DNA of 64,000 nt. Source: Salinimicrobium terrae DSM 17865. Lineage in GTDB: Bacteria > Bacteroidota > Bacteroidia > Flavobacteriales > Flavobacteriaceae. Below are positions 1 through 8,943 of the stretch, in pieces. Numbering within the stretch: position 1 is the stretch's first letter; every line of letters starts with the position of its first letter. The notes below the pieces were generated by a model, which saw nothing but the letters and a program-made list of their open reading frames with translations, searched no databases and was not told the DNA's origin. The DNA is taken from assembly GCF_000424665.1 (NCBI RefSeq), contig NZ_AUKI01000024.1, positions 1-64,000 of the forward strand, written 5' to 3'. The position numbers and the translations under genes were made by a program.

Positions 1-222
1 AGAAAGGGTGGCATACATTTGCTTGAGTCGACGATTCTCTTCCTCAAGTTCTTTGAGTCGCTTAAGCTCTTTACCATTCATTCCGCTAAAACGCTCTCGC
101 CATTTGTAAAAAGCAGCGGTGCTTACACCATATTCACGACTGATCTCGGCAGCTGTTTTACCGTTATCGAATTCTTTGAGGATCTTAGAGATCTGCTGTG
201 GAGAAAATTTACTTTTTTTCAT
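1..222 (-). CDS. IS3-family transposase OrfA, N-terminal part
   Basis: This is the first 74 codons of a transposase OrfA whose gene runs off the left edge. The translation starts MKKSKFSPQQISKIL and has a helix-turn-helix (GKTAAEISREYGVSTAAFYKW) followed by a charged leucine-rich segment (LKRLKELEEENRRLKQMY). That is the standard IS3-family OrfA pattern: a DNA-binding domain, then a leucine zipper. OrfB with the DDE catalytic domain would lie outside the window. The start is the ATG at 220-222; no in-frame earlier start was needed. The outer end of the element must lie between 223 and the prfC stop near 394. A TGACATT-type sequence, read on the minus strand around 335-370, is a possible but unproven terminal repeat. 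Confidence 0.85.
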   Translation of the reverse strand, partial: MKKSKFSPQQISKILKEFDNGKTAAEISREYGVSTAAFYKWRERFSGMNGKELKRLKELEEENRRLKQMYATLS

Positions 223-393
223 ACTGTTTAAAATTAAGAATTATTCTACTTTTAAACAGTTCGGTTTTAAGGGAAGCTTACAGAGGAGCTTTAATCAAAT
301 TACAAAGTATGGAACACAATAAATACCTTCCAAAAATGTCACTTTTAAAGGGTATTTAATGTCACAGATCCTGAAACCCATCAGTAATTATTA

Positions 394-1980
394 TTAAAAT
401 TCCGAAGTAAAATGAAACTTCACGTTAGGATATTTTTGCTGAGCCATTTGTAAGGAAAAAGCAGAATCTGCAAGAAAAACAAGTTGTCCCTGCTTGTCAA
501 TTGCGAGGAATTTAGACTTTACTCTTTTAAAATCTTTAAATTCTTCACTTTTAGGATCTTGGGGTTCTACCCAGCAAGCCTTGTGTACGTTTAAATTTTC
601 ATAAGTACATTTCGCGCCGTATTCGTGTTCCAGGCGATACTGAATTACCTCGAACTGAAGCGCTCCTACCGTTCCTATTACTTTTCGGCCGTTGAGTTCT
701 AAGGTGAATAACTGAGCTACTCCTTCATCCATCAACTGATCAATTCCTTTTTCCAGTTGTTTGGATTTCATAGGATCTGCGTTGTTGATATAACGGAAAT
801 GTTCGGGAGAGAAGCTGGGGATTCCTTTGTATCGCAATTCTTCGCCTTCAGTTAAAGTGTCTCCAATTTTAAAATTCCCCGTGTCGTGGAGTCCCACAAT
901 ATCTCCCGGATACGAAACATCCACGATTTCCTTTCTTTCAGCAAAAAAGGCGTTTGGGCTGGAGAATTTCAGCTTCTTATTATGCCGCACGTGTAGGTAA
1001 GGGGTGTTTCTTTCAAACTTTCCTGAAACAATTTTTATAAAGGCCAGCCTGTCCCTGTGCTTGGGATCCATATTCGCGTGAATTTTGAAAACAAAGCCTG
1101 TAAAATGATCTTCGGAAGGATGAACTTTTCGAATGTCGCTGTCTTTTGGTCGGGGAGGAGGCGCGATCGTGATAAAACAATCCAATAGTTCCCGAACGCC
1201 GAAGTTGTTCAAAGCTGATCCAAAAAATACCGGTTGCAGGTTCCCGGCAAGATAAGCTTCTTTATCAAAATCGGGATACACACCATGGACAAGTTCCAGC
1301 TCTTCTCTTAAAGTAGTGGCAGCCTTTTTACCAATAAGTTCGTCCAATTCATTTGATTCAAGGTTGGAAATTTCTACAGTCTCTTCAATATCTTTTCTTG
1401 GATCACCAGTAAAAAGGTTCACGTTCTGTTCCCAGATATTATAAATCCCTTTAAAGTCGTATCCCATACCTATAGGGAAACTCAGAGGTGTAACGGTGAG
1501 GTTAAGCTTTTGTTCGATCTCATCAAGCAATTCAAAAGCATCTTTTCCTTCCCGGTCAAGTTTGTTGATAAACACGATCATGGGAATATTGCGCATACGG
1601 CAAACTTCCACGAGTTTTTCGGTTTGTTCCTCAACTCCTTTTGCAACGTCAATTACCACAATAACACTGTCTACGGCAGTAAGAGTTCTGAAGGTGTCTT
1701 CGGCGAAATCTTTGTGTCCGGGGGTATCGAGGATATTTATCTTATTTTTTTGATATTCAAAAGCAAGTACAGAAGTAGCAACAGAAATCCCACGCTGGCG
1801 CTCAATTTCCATAAAGTCACTGGTTGCACCTTTTTTAATTTTATTAGACTTCACAGCCCCGGCTTCCTGTATGGCACCACCAAAAAGCAGCAGTTTTTCG
1901 GTTAGGGTGGTTTTACCGGCATCGGGGTGGGAAATAATACCAAAGGTCCTTCTTCTCTTGATCTCTTCTGAAAACTTCAT
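394..1980 (-). CDS. prfC: peptide chain release factor 3 (RF3)
   Basis: RF3 is the translational GTPase that recycles RF1 and RF2 from the ribosome after peptide release. The 528 residues match the family's usual length of about 530. The GTPase signatures are in order: P-loop HPDAGKTT (18-25), switch region RQRGISVATS (61-70), DTPGH (85-89) and NKLD (139-142). They are followed by elongation-factor-like domains II and III, with an LEFEVIQYRLEHEYG-type C-terminal block. The starting ATG gives an N-terminus (MKFSEEIKRRRTFGIISHPD) typical of RF3. The gene stands alone, divergent from idi, about 140 bp away. Nothing in the sequence is abnormal. Confidence 0.97.
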   Translation of the reverse strand: MKFSEEIKRRRTFGIISHPDAGKTTLTEKLLLFGGAIQEAGAVKSNKIKKGATSDFMEIERQRGISVATSVLAFEYQKNKINILDTPGHKDFAEDTFRTLTAVDSVIVVIDVAKGVEEQTEKLVEVCRMRNIPMIVFINKLDREGKDAFELLDEIEQKLNLTVTPLSFPIGMGYDFKGIYNIWEQNVNLFTGDPRKDIEETVEISNLESNELDELIGKKAATTLREELELVHGVYPDFDKEAYLAGNLQPVFFGSALNNFGVRELLDCFITIAPPPRPKDSDIRKVHPSEDHFTGFVFKIHANMDPKHRDRLAFIKIVSGKFERNTPYLHVRHNKKLKFSSPNAFFAERKEIVDVSYPGDIVGLHDTGNFKIGDTLTEGEELRYKGIPSFSPEHFRYINNADPMKSKQLEKGIDQLMDEGVAQLFTLELNGRKVIGTVGALQFEVIQYRLEHEYGAKCTYENLNVHKACWVEPQDPKSEEFKDFKRVKSKFLAIDKQGQLVFLADSAFSLQMAQQKYPNVKFHFTSEF

Positions 1981-2094
1981 ACTTGAATTTAAGGCTGCAA
2001 AGATAATTATTTGATTGTGAATAAGTGTTCTGCCGGGATACTCCTTTTGTCTCTTTTCGGAAATCAGAAAAAAGAGATTTCCCGGCCGATTTTG

Positions 2095-2102
2095 TACATT
2101 TG
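2095..2102 (+). promoter_or_regulatory. candidate -7 promoter box for idi
   Basis: TACATTTG fits the TAnnTTTG -7 consensus known for Bacteroidota sigma factors and lies 17 bp before the idi start codon. No well-spaced -33 TTG box is obvious. The assignment is therefore by -7 similarity and position only. Confidence 0.4.
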
Positions 2103-2118
2103 ATGCTCAATTTTTGCA

Positions 2119-2637
2119 ATGAAAGAAGAACAAGTCATTCTGGTGAATGAAAATGATGAGCAAATTGGCCTAATGCCAAAGATGGAAGCTCATGAAAAAG
2201 CTTTGCTGCACAGGGCTTTTTCAGTCTTTGTTTTTAATGATAGAAATGAACTCATGATCCAGCAACGGGCTCTGGGGAAATACCATTCCCCTGGTTTGTG
2301 GACCAATACTTGTTGCAGTCATCAACGGGAAGGGGAGAGCAATATTGAAGCCGGAAAGCGCCGCTTGCAGGAAGAAATGGGATTCTCGACAGATTTAAAA
2401 GATACTATTTCTTTTATTTATAAAGCTCCTTTTGATAATGGTCTTACCGAACATGAATATGATCATATCCTGGTAGGCCATTACAATAACGAACCCGATC
2501 TAAATCCCGAAGAGGCCCATGCCTATAAATGGATGAGCCTGGAAAACCTGAAGGAAGATATGAAGCGAAATCCCGATATCTATACTGAATGGTTTAAAAT
2601 TATTTTTGATAAATACTATAAGCACATCAAGCAATGA
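2119..2637 (+). CDS. idi: isopentenyl-diphosphate delta-isomerase, type 1
   Basis: This cytosolic enzyme interconverts isopentenyl and dimethylallyl diphosphate for isoprenoid synthesis. The 172-residue protein is a Nudix-fold type 1 IDI. It has the catalytic cysteine region WTNTCCSH (Cys65/66), metal-binding His31 and His68, the Nudix-like helix GKRRLQEEMGF (79-89), and the second catalytic acidic motif EHEYDH (111-116). The length is normal. The stop codon overlaps the queD start (ATGA), so the two genes are probably co-translated. Confidence 0.96.
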   Translation: MKEEQVILVNENDEQIGLMPKMEAHEKALLHRAFSVFVFNDRNELMIQQRALGKYHSPGLWTNTCCSHQREGESNIEAGKRRLQEEMGFSTDLKDTISFIYKAPFDNGLTEHEYDHILVGHYNNEPDLNPEEAHAYKWMSLENLKEDMKRNPDIYTEWFKIIFDKYYKHIKQ

Positions 2638-3044
2638 GAGTAACGGTAAACAGGCGGGCACATTTCAATGCTGCACATAGATTGCATCGAAAGGACTGGG
2701 ACGAGGAGAAAAACCGGTGGGTTTTTGGTAAATGCAGTAATCCGCATTATCATGGTCACAACTATGAACTAATAGTTGCCGTTACGGGTAAAATAAATGA
2801 AGAAACAGGTTTTGTCATGGATCTGAAAGATCTTAAAGAATTGATTTATGAAAAAATAGAATTGTCTTTTGATCATAAAAACCTGAACCTGGAAGTACCG
2901 GAATTTAAAGATCTCAATCCCACTGCCGAAAATATTTCTGTTATAATATGGCGAAAATTAAGAGCAGAACTTGAGTCACATCTTGATTTGGAAGTCACAC
3001 TGTATGAAACTCCCCGAAATTTTGTCACTTACAAAGGAGAATAA
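2634..3044 (+). CDS. queD: 6-carboxytetrahydropterin synthase / 6-pyruvoyltetrahydropterin synthase family
   Basis: QueD converts dihydroneopterin triphosphate to 6-carboxytetrahydropterin in the queuosine pathway; close relatives make 6-pyruvoyltetrahydropterin. In the 136-residue sequence the zinc ligands are visible: His15 in NAAHRL, and His40 and His42 in HYHGH. Cys34 (FGKCSN) is the usual catalytic cysteine, and CxxxHxHGH spacing matches the family. A glutamate near the C-terminus (LYETPRNF) binds the pterin. The start overlaps the idi stop by 4 bp, which suggests a two-gene operon. The exact pterin product (QueD or PTPS type) cannot be decided from sequence alone. Confidence 0.9.
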   Translation: MRVTVNRRAHFNAAHRLHRKDWDEEKNRWVFGKCSNPHYHGHNYELIVAVTGKINEETGFVMDLKDLKELIYEKIELSFDHKNLNLEVPEFKDLNPTAENISVIIWRKLRAELESHLDLEVTLYETPRNFVTYKGE

Positions 3045-3111
3045 TTTTTTCAAAAACTGTTTTTTGAATTGAGAAATAGTGTAAATTCGCAGCTGAAAAA
3101 TTACGCGAAAG

Positions 3112-3378
3112 ATGGCGAATAGAAGAACATTAAAAAGGGATATGAATTACGTCTTTGGAGACATCATTGAGGCTGCTTACCTGCACCAGATAACCCATCC
3201 TGATGAAGATCCTGCAAAATCTGAAAAAATTGTCGATGAGGCGATTTCAGAATTTGACGAATTGATCAAAAAGATGAACCAGAAAGATGTTGAGAATAAA
3301 AAGCAGCATTTTAAAGGAATAGAAAAAGAATTCGAGGCGAAAGCCACAGATCTTGTTGAAAAAATAAACGCTTTATAG
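3112..3378 (+). CDS. small conserved flavobacterial protein, function unknown
   Basis: The 88-residue soluble protein is very rich in charged residues (MANRRTLKRDMNYVFGDIIE at the N-terminus) and is predicted to be almost fully helical. It has no signal peptide, membrane segment or catalytic motif. It starts 68 bp after queD in the same direction and ends 13 bp before tRNA-Thr. Codon use and position suggest a real gene. I recognise it only as a type of small conserved protein seen in Flavobacteriia, without known role. Confidence 0.75.
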   Translation: MANRRTLKRDMNYVFGDIIEAAYLHQITHPDEDPAKSEKIVDEAISEFDELIKKMNQKDVENKKQHFKGIEKEFEAKATDLVEKINAL

Positions 3379-3391
3379 TAATAAAGCTTTT

Positions 3392-3465
3392 GCCGATGTA
3401 GCTCAGCTGGCTAGAGCAGCTGATTTGTAATCAGCAGGTCGTGGGTTCGAGTCCCTCCATCGGCT
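3392..3465 (+). tRNA. tRNA-Thr (anticodon TGT)
   Basis: A 74-nt cloverleaf can be drawn by hand. The acceptor is GCCGATG (3392-3398) with CATCGGC (3458-3464), and the D stem is GCTC/GAGC. The anticodon stem GCTGA/TCAGC encloses the loop TTTGTAA, giving anticodon TGT, which reads ACA threonine codons. The T arm is GTGGG-TTCGAGT-CCCTC with one U-U mismatch, and the discriminator is T. The 3' CCA is not encoded. A terminator follows 5 bp later. Confidence 0.97.
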
Positions 3466-3470
3466 CTAAA

Positions 3471-3499
3471 GCTCCTTCAGAAATGAAGGAGCTTTTTTT
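3471..3499 (+). terminator. intrinsic terminator after tRNA-Thr
   Basis: A perfect 9-bp stem GCTCCTTCA/TGAAGGAGC with a GAAA loop is followed by seven T. It ends transcription of the tRNA and possibly the idi-queD unit. Confidence 0.9.
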
Positions 3500-3620
3500 A
3501 TTGAGGACAAGAAGCCTGTCCTGAGTGGAAGCAGTTTTTGGGCGCGCTAAAAAGGTTTTCTTATTAAGTTTTTTCAAGATTCAAATGACAATCTCGCTCC
3601 TCAAATCTTAAAATAAAATA

Positions 3621-5126
3621 CTAATGAAGCACATCCAGGTTAAGTAATTCTGAAGCTTCTGCCTGTACTCTTTTAAACTCCTTTTCGTGATTTCTTATAT
3701 CCCGGTTCCAAAAAGGGATCATTTGAGTTAACTTCTTTTGCCATTGTTGAGTTTTCATCTTTTCAGGGAAAACTATTTCAAGCACTTCCAGCATTATTTT
3801 TACTGAGACCGATGCTCCGGGTGATGCACCCAGTAAAGCAGTAATAGCACCATCTTTGCTGTGAAGCACATCTGTGCCAAATTCCAGAACACCTCCTTCT
3901 TCTTTATCCCTTTTTATTATCTGCACTCTTTGTCCGGCTATCTGCAGTTTCCAGTCTTCAGGCCTGGCGTCCTTGAGAAAGATGCGCAGTTCTTCTATTC
4001 GGTCCTCGTGTCCCATACTTACCTGCTCAATAAGGTATTTTGTGAGGTCAAGGTTATGCCAGAAAACTCCCCACATTGAAGGGAGATTACTCAGGTTAAG
4101 AGATTTAGCGAGATCGGCCTTCGAGCCTTGTTTGAGAAATTTTGTACTGAAACCGGCGAAAGGCCCAAACATCAGTTCTTTTTTCCCATTGATGTAACGA
4201 GTGTCCAGGTGAGGAACTGACATTGGGGGAGAACCTACTTCTGCTTTGCTATATACTTTACCGGAATGTTGGTTTATTAGATCTTCATTCTTACAAAACA
4301 ACCATTGACCGCTAATAGGAAATCCGCCATAACCATTCTTTGCATCTATTTCCACTTTTTGTAGTAGGGGCAAGGCGCCACCACCGGCACCAATGAAAAC
4401 ATTTTGCGCATCAAAATAGGTAGTTTCTCCTGTCTTCAGGTTTTTAACCTCTGCTAACCACTTATCTTTTCTACCGGGATCTATGTCCAATACTTCATGT
4501 TCTGTAAGGACTGGAACATTAAATTTCTCCTTGAGCACACTATAGAGTTTTCTGGTAAGTGCTCCAAAATTCACCCCTGTACCAAGTTCCATTCTAGTTG
4601 CTGCAAGTTTTTCTTCTTTCGAACGGCCTTTCATGATAAGTGGAAACCAGGATCGCATTGTCTCGTGATCTTCGGTGTATTCCATGTTTTCGAACATAAA
4701 ATGAGACTGCATGGCTTCAAATCTGTCTTTCAGAAATCTTACGTTTCTTTCGCCGGGAACCCAGGCATGATGTGGAATAGTATTGATAAATGTTTCGGGC
4801 TCATCCAGCATTCCAACTTTAATAAGATAAGACCAAAGCTGTTTTGATATTTCAAATTCTTCAAAAATTCTAATAGCCTTAGAGATGTTAATACTTCCAT
4901 CTTCATTGCGGGGGGTATAATTGAGCTCACAAAAAGCGGAATGTCCTGTCCCGGCATTATTTACCGCTGCCGAACTTTCAAGAGCAACTTGATCTAGCTT
5001 TTCAAAAATTATAACGTTGAGGTCGGGATCTAAAATTTTCAGCATTACTGCTAAAGTTGCACTCATTATTCCTCCTCCCACACATATAAAATCATATTGC
5101 CTGTTTATTTCCAGCGTTTTGTTCAT
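3621..5126 (-). CDS. mqo: malate:quinone oxidoreductase
   Basis: This FAD-dependent, membrane-associated enzyme oxidises malate to oxaloacetate and passes electrons to the quinone pool, replacing or backing up NAD malate dehydrogenase in the TCA cycle. The 501 residues match the Mqo family length. The N-terminus carries the dinucleotide-binding motif FICVGGGIMSATLAVML (13-29). The family blocks LESSAAVNNAGTGHSAFCEL and GASPGASVSVKIMLEVL are present. It is a single gene in the same direction as the downstream-lying DUF4369 lipoprotein gene, but a terminator stands between them (5208-5236). Confidence 0.96.
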   Translation of the reverse strand: MNKTLEINRQYDFICVGGGIMSATLAVMLKILDPDLNVIIFEKLDQVALESSAAVNNAGTGHSAFCELNYTPRNEDGSINISKAIRIFEEFEISKQLWSYLIKVGMLDEPETFINTIPHHAWVPGERNVRFLKDRFEAMQSHFMFENMEYTEDHETMRSWFPLIMKGRSKEEKLAATRMELGTGVNFGALTRKLYSVLKEKFNVPVLTEHEVLDIDPGRKDKWLAEVKNLKTGETTYFDAQNVFIGAGGGALPLLQKVEIDAKNGYGGFPISGQWLFCKNEDLINQHSGKVYSKAEVGSPPMSVPHLDTRYINGKKELMFGPFAGFSTKFLKQGSKADLAKSLNLSNLPSMWGVFWHNLDLTKYLIEQVSMGHEDRIEELRIFLKDARPEDWKLQIAGQRVQIIKRDKEEGGVLEFGTDVLHSKDGAITALLGASPGASVSVKIMLEVLEIVFPEKMKTQQWQKKLTQMIPFWNRDIRNHEKEFKRVQAEASELLNLDVLH

Positions 5127-5207
5127 CTTGTAAGGCTTTTTCTCAAAATAAAAATTTCAGGAACCACCCATTACTAATGAAATATTAAACCTTTCCAAAA
5201 ACAGAGA

Positions 5208-5236
5208 CAAAAAAATCCCGTCGATTGACGGGATTT
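5208..5236 (-). terminator. intrinsic terminator after the DUF4369 gene
   Basis: The stem TCCCGTC/GACGGGA with a 4-nt loop lies 20 bp beyond the stop of the gene at 5256-5990. On the minus strand the hairpin is followed by a run of T (complement of the A run at 5208-5215). Confidence 0.85.
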
Positions 5237-5255
5237 ATACTTTACGGTCGGGAGG

Positions 5256-5990
5256 TTATGCTTGTGGAGCAGAATCCTTCTGAGCCTGTTCGTTTTCGCG
5301 ACGCTCCTTCAGGAATTCTTTTAGATTTTGTCCGTACTGCGATTCTTTTACTTTTGGAGTAAGAGAGGTATAGATTGTATCAAGATATTTTAGGTTAGCG
5401 TCATATACTTCAGAAATCGCCAGATAAGGTGCAATTTCCAAGTCTTTATTATTGAGGGCGAAGTTTACGGTAAACAAATATTTTCTTCTTAAAAGCTGAT
5501 CGTATTCCACATTTGCTGAGTCCAAAGATGCCGTATTTTCCTCCTGTTGAGCCTTTAAACTTTGCTGGATGATTTCTAGATTCCGGGTATTAAAGAGGTT
5601 CATCATTGCCTGGTACTCCAGAAGCTTTTTTTGATTCTCGGAACCTTCAATAATTACATCTTCTTCAAATTTTTTAAGTGTAGTATTGATGATCATTTCT
5701 CCAGGTTCGGCAAAAAACATGATACGGTCATCGTAAATATTATTGTCCTTCTTGTTAAGGTACAGGTACAATATCTGCGGACTTTCAATAAAAGTTTCAA
5801 AGGCAAATGTTTCACTGCCCTTCATTGTAATAGAATCAATTGTTACAAGACTGGTATCTTCAACTTTTTGCAGATACAAGGTTCCTTTTTTTAACCCCTG
5901 TACTTTTCCCTGGATATGTAGGTTGTTTTCTTCAGAAGAACAGGCCGCCACCATGATGGCAGCGAGTATTAATAATCCAATTTGTTTCAT
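5256..5990 (-). CDS. DUF4369 lipoprotein
   Basis: The 244-residue exported lipoprotein has signal peptide MKQIGLLILAAIMVAAC with the lipobox AAC (Cys17), followed by an acidic SSEEN tether. Residues ~24-120 look like the DUF4369 beta-rich domain (IQGKVQGLKKGTLYLQKVED), which in Bacteroidota often precedes thioredoxin-like domains. No CxxC thioredoxin motif follows here, and the C-terminal half is helical. It probably faces the periplasm from a membrane. Function is unknown. It is monocistronic, with its own terminator. Confidence 0.8.
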   Translation of the reverse strand: MKQIGLLILAAIMVAACSSEENNLHIQGKVQGLKKGTLYLQKVEDTSLVTIDSITMKGSETFAFETFIESPQILYLYLNKKDNNIYDDRIMFFAEPGEMIINTTLKKFEEDVIIEGSENQKKLLEYQAMMNLFNTRNLEIIQQSLKAQQEENTASLDSANVEYDQLLRRKYLFTVNFALNNKDLEIAPYLAISEVYDANLKYLDTIYTSLTPKVKESQYGQNLKEFLKERRENEQAQKDSAPQA

Positions 5991-6038
5991 ATTTTCTGTA
6001 TGGTAAAAATGCGCGCAAATATCCTAAAAAAATCTCTC

Positions 6039-7310
6039 TTAACCTTGTCCCCCGGCTGCCAACTGCATTAAAATCGTACTTAGAATAGCGCCATATGTCC
6101 CTACTACATAACCAAAGACAGCTAAAAGAACACCCACAGTAGCCAAAGAAGGATGAAATGCTGCTGCAACTACAGGTGCAGATGCCGCACCTCCCACATT
6201 TGCCTGACTACCAACTGCGAGAAAGAAATAAGGTGCTTTAATCAATTTAGCAACAAGGATTAATAATCCGGCATGAATACTCATCCAGACCAAGCCAATA
6301 CCAATAAGTCCGGGATTATCAAAAACCATGGTCAGGTCCATTTTCATACCAATGGTTGCAACGAGAAAGTATATGAATACACTCCCAAGCTTGCTTGCTC
6401 CGGCACCTTCGTATTTCTTTGCCCGTGTGAAGGAAAGAAAAATACCCACAGCTGTTGCAATGGAGATCATCCAGAAAAAGGAAGAAGCAAAAGAAGACAA
6501 GGCCGATTTGTTATCGCGAAAAGCTTCGTAATTAGTAGATAGAAAAGTAGAAATTCCATCGGCAGCCCAATGGGCAAAACCAACTGCACCAAAAGCCAGG
6601 GCCAACATGATCATAAGATCTGCAAGCGAAGGATTCCTTGTAACACTTTCGGCATAAGCAGTTACCTTTTTCTTCAGGCCTTCAATAGCCGAATTGTCTG
6701 CGCCCAACCATTCATCAATTCGGTCGCTTTTGCCAATTCCCATGAGCAGGATGGCCATCCATAAGTTGGCAACCACAATATCTACCAGTACCATTCCGCC
6801 GTAAAGATCGGGGTTATATTCAAAGATCTCCAGCATTGCAGCCTGGTTGGCACCACCACCTATCCAGCTTCCCGCAAGGGTGGACAGTCCACGCCAAACG
6901 GCATCTGGGCCTACACCTCCCACAGTTTCGGGCGAGAAAGAAGAGATGATAAGGATGGCAATAGGTCCTCCAATAATAATTCCTATAGTTCCCGTAAAGA
7001 ACATGATAAGCGCTTTAGGACCAAGGTTGAAAATTGCCTTGAGGTCGATGCTTAACGTCATCAAAACCAGGGAAGCCGGTAGCAGATAGCGACTTGCAAC
7101 AAAATATAAATTTGAAGTCTCGTCTGAAATTATATTAAGGGAATTAAGAATTGCCGGGATGAGGTAGCACATCAACAGCGCAGGTACTACTTTATAAAAT
7201 TTATACCATATTCCTTCTTGTTTGGAAGAGGTAAAAAAAACAAAACCTAATGCCAGCATCAATAGTCCCAAAACTATTGCATCATTGGTAAAAACAGGGG
7301 GATTGTTCAT
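6039..7310 (-). CDS. DUF819 family membrane protein
   Basis: The 423-residue polytopic protein has about ten to twelve hydrophobic segments, and glycine-rich stretches such as GGGANQAAMLEIF and GSQANVGGAASAPVV. This repeated asparagine/glycine pattern is typical of the DUF819 (YjcL-like) family, predicted transporters with an inverted-repeat, sodium-symporter-like fold. The substrate is unknown. It is transcribed toward the DUF4369 gene and shares direction with the HAD hydrolase gene 55 bp upstream, so the two may be co-transcribed. Confidence 0.85.
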   Translation of the reverse strand: MNNPPVFTNDAIVLGLLMLALGFVFFTSSKQEGIWYKFYKVVPALLMCYLIPAILNSLNIISDETSNLYFVASRYLLPASLVLMTLSIDLKAIFNLGPKALIMFFTGTIGIIIGGPIAILIISSFSPETVGGVGPDAVWRGLSTLAGSWIGGGANQAAMLEIFEYNPDLYGGMVLVDIVVANLWMAILLMGIGKSDRIDEWLGADNSAIEGLKKKVTAYAESVTRNPSLADLMIMLALAFGAVGFAHWAADGISTFLSTNYEAFRDNKSALSSFASSFFWMISIATAVGIFLSFTRAKKYEGAGASKLGSVFIYFLVATIGMKMDLTMVFDNPGLIGIGLVWMSIHAGLLILVAKLIKAPYFFLAVGSQANVGGAASAPVVAAAFHPSLATVGVLLAVFGYVVGTYGAILSTILMQLAAGGQG

Positions 7311-7365
7311 ATATTGCCTTTAAAGGCTGGCAAAATACAATTTTTAGGAATGTCTTAAAAATTTA

Positions 7366-8190
7366 TTAAAACTCTGCTAAGTTAAATAATTGTTGTAAAC
7401 TCTTGGCCACTCCGTCTTCGGTATTATCTTTAGTCACTTGTTTGGCAATTTTCAGGATTTCCGGTCGTGCATTTCCTACCGCAATTCCCATTCCTGCTGC
7501 TTTAAGCATTTCAAAATCATTATAATTGTCGCCAAAAGCGATTGTTTCCTTGAGTGAAAAACTAAAATGGGAATCCAGTAAGTATTTCACAGCTGTTAAC
7601 TTAGATACTTCCTTGTAGGTTATCTCCAGATAAGTATCTTTTGAACGGTAAAGATGTAACCGATCTTTATAATCTTTAAAAAGGTGATCTTCAATAGCGT
7701 CTATCTTGTCACCTTCGCCCATACACATGATCTTGTGCGCACCTTTTTGAGTATTTTTCCAATCTTTAAGTACAGCCCGGTTAGACTTAATCTGTGGTGT
7801 TACCTTTGTATTATTTTTCTCTCTTTTGGCCCATTCATCCATTTTGGGGACATACCAGTCTCTGTTGTTATAAAGGCTAATATGACAGTTTAGATCAAGA
7901 TTAAAATTAAAATTATGCAGGTCATTCACTATTTCCCACGGAATTTCTTTAGACACCACAGTTTTACCATTAATACTTATTAAAGCACCATTATAGCAGA
8001 TAAGCGGTTGATGCGCAATGTTTAATTCTTTCTGGAGGTGCTCCATAGCCTGTGGCATTCTGGAAGAAATAAGTACTACCGGAAGGTCCTCTTTTAACTG
8101 TTGAAAGACTTTTAAGGTAAGAGGGGAGAGTTGTCGTTCCTTGTTGAGCAGAGTTCCGTCAATGTCGGTAAAAATAATCTTATAGGTCAT
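7366..8190 (-). CDS. Cof-type HAD-IIB hydrolase
   Basis: The 274-residue soluble phosphatase belongs to the HAD superfamily, Cof subfamily, which dephosphorylates small sugar or cofactor phosphates. Motif I is DIDGTLLNKE (residues 9-18, nucleophile Asp9). Motif II serine is in ISSRMP, motif III is the lysine before FSFSLKETIAFGDN, and motif IV is GDNYNDFEML. A C2B cap lies between motifs II and III. The length is typical. The precise substrate cannot be told. Confidence 0.9.
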   Translation of the reverse strand: MTYKIIFTDIDGTLLNKERQLSPLTLKVFQQLKEDLPVVLISSRMPQAMEHLQKELNIAHQPLICYNGALISINGKTVVSKEIPWEIVNDLHNFNFNLDLNCHISLYNNRDWYVPKMDEWAKREKNNTKVTPQIKSNRAVLKDWKNTQKGAHKIMCMGEGDKIDAIEDHLFKDYKDRLHLYRSKDTYLEITYKEVSKLTAVKYLLDSHFSFSLKETIAFGDNYNDFEMLKAAGMGIAVGNARPEILKIAKQVTKDNTEDGVAKSLQQLFNLAEF

Positions 8191-8311
8191 TATAATTTTT
8201 TACAAATTTCGATCTGGCATTTACGAGTTCTGGATGTAAAGACCAGTAGGCATCATACAGGACTTGGAGTTTTTAGAGTATTAGCAGGTAAAAAGAAAAG
8301 GCTTTCAAATG

Positions 8312-8800
8312 TTATTTTTCATGAGGTGAATATAAATGAATAATATCTTCAGCTGCCCGGGGTCTTTGGGTGCCTATAAGAAGGTCTTCTCCGGTTATTG
8401 TTTTTACTTGTATTCCGTTTGTACCATAAATATGATAAGCTTTTTTATCACTTCCGAGGCCGCGTATTCCCCAGCCACCAAATTCCCTGCGCGCATCGAC
8501 TTTTCTTATATAGCATTCTTCTATTTCATTCCATTTGTAAAGCTTCCGCGTAAATTTAAACGGTTTAAATTCAGAGCTTATTCCTTCTTCATCTATTCGT
8601 GTTTCCAATCGGGTATAGGCTAGTGCAAAAACCAGGGGTATTACAATTACAAGACTAATAACGGAAATGATCACGGCAGTATCTTCTTCGGCTTCCCGGG
8701 TTGTATAATACGCCGTACCAACAACAATTAAGATAATTGCCAGTATGAACATGAACAGCCACCATCTTTTAATAAACTGTTTTTCTTTAAAGATCTTCAT
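8312..8800 (-). CDS. two-TM membrane protein with PH-like domain
   Basis: The 162-residue protein has two N-terminal transmembrane helices (about 14-30 and 42-61). A beta-rich C-terminal part follows (ETRIDEEGISSEFKPFKF, ITGEDLLIGTQRP), which resembles the bacterial PH-like domains of small flavobacterial membrane proteins. No enzymatic motif is visible. It lies upstream of the HAD gene in the same direction with a 121-bp gap. The function is unknown. Confidence 0.7.
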   Translation of the reverse strand: MKIFKEKQFIKRWWLFMFILAIILIVVGTAYYTTREAEEDTAVIISVISLVIVIPLVFALAYTRLETRIDEEGISSEFKPFKFTRKLYKWNEIEECYIRKVDARREFGGWGIRGLGSDKKAYHIYGTNGIQVKTITGEDLLIGTQRPRAAEDIIHLYSPHEK

Positions 8801-8890
8801 AAGCTAAATTTTGTTCCTTTTAAAGTTACAATTTCCCCCCTGTCTTTCCAACCTTTCAGAAAATGGGAAAATTAGGCAGGATTTTTGAAA

Positions 8891-8924
8891 TTGATTTCTA
8901 AATGTCCTCCTTTTTCTATCTTTG
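8891..8924 (+). promoter_or_regulatory. candidate Bacteroidota promoter for the S1/P1 nuclease gene
   Basis: The -7 box TATCTTTG (8917-8924) matches TAnnTTTG. A TTG at 8891-8893 lies 23 bp upstream, at the long end of normal -33 spacing. The start codon is 20 bp downstream of the box. Confidence 0.5.
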
Positions 8925-8943
8925 GGACCTAAAATATTAAAAA

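Noticed and set aside
1510-1905. 131-codon frame antisense to prfC
   Set aside because: It lies fully inside the GTPase domain of prfC and has no domain signature.
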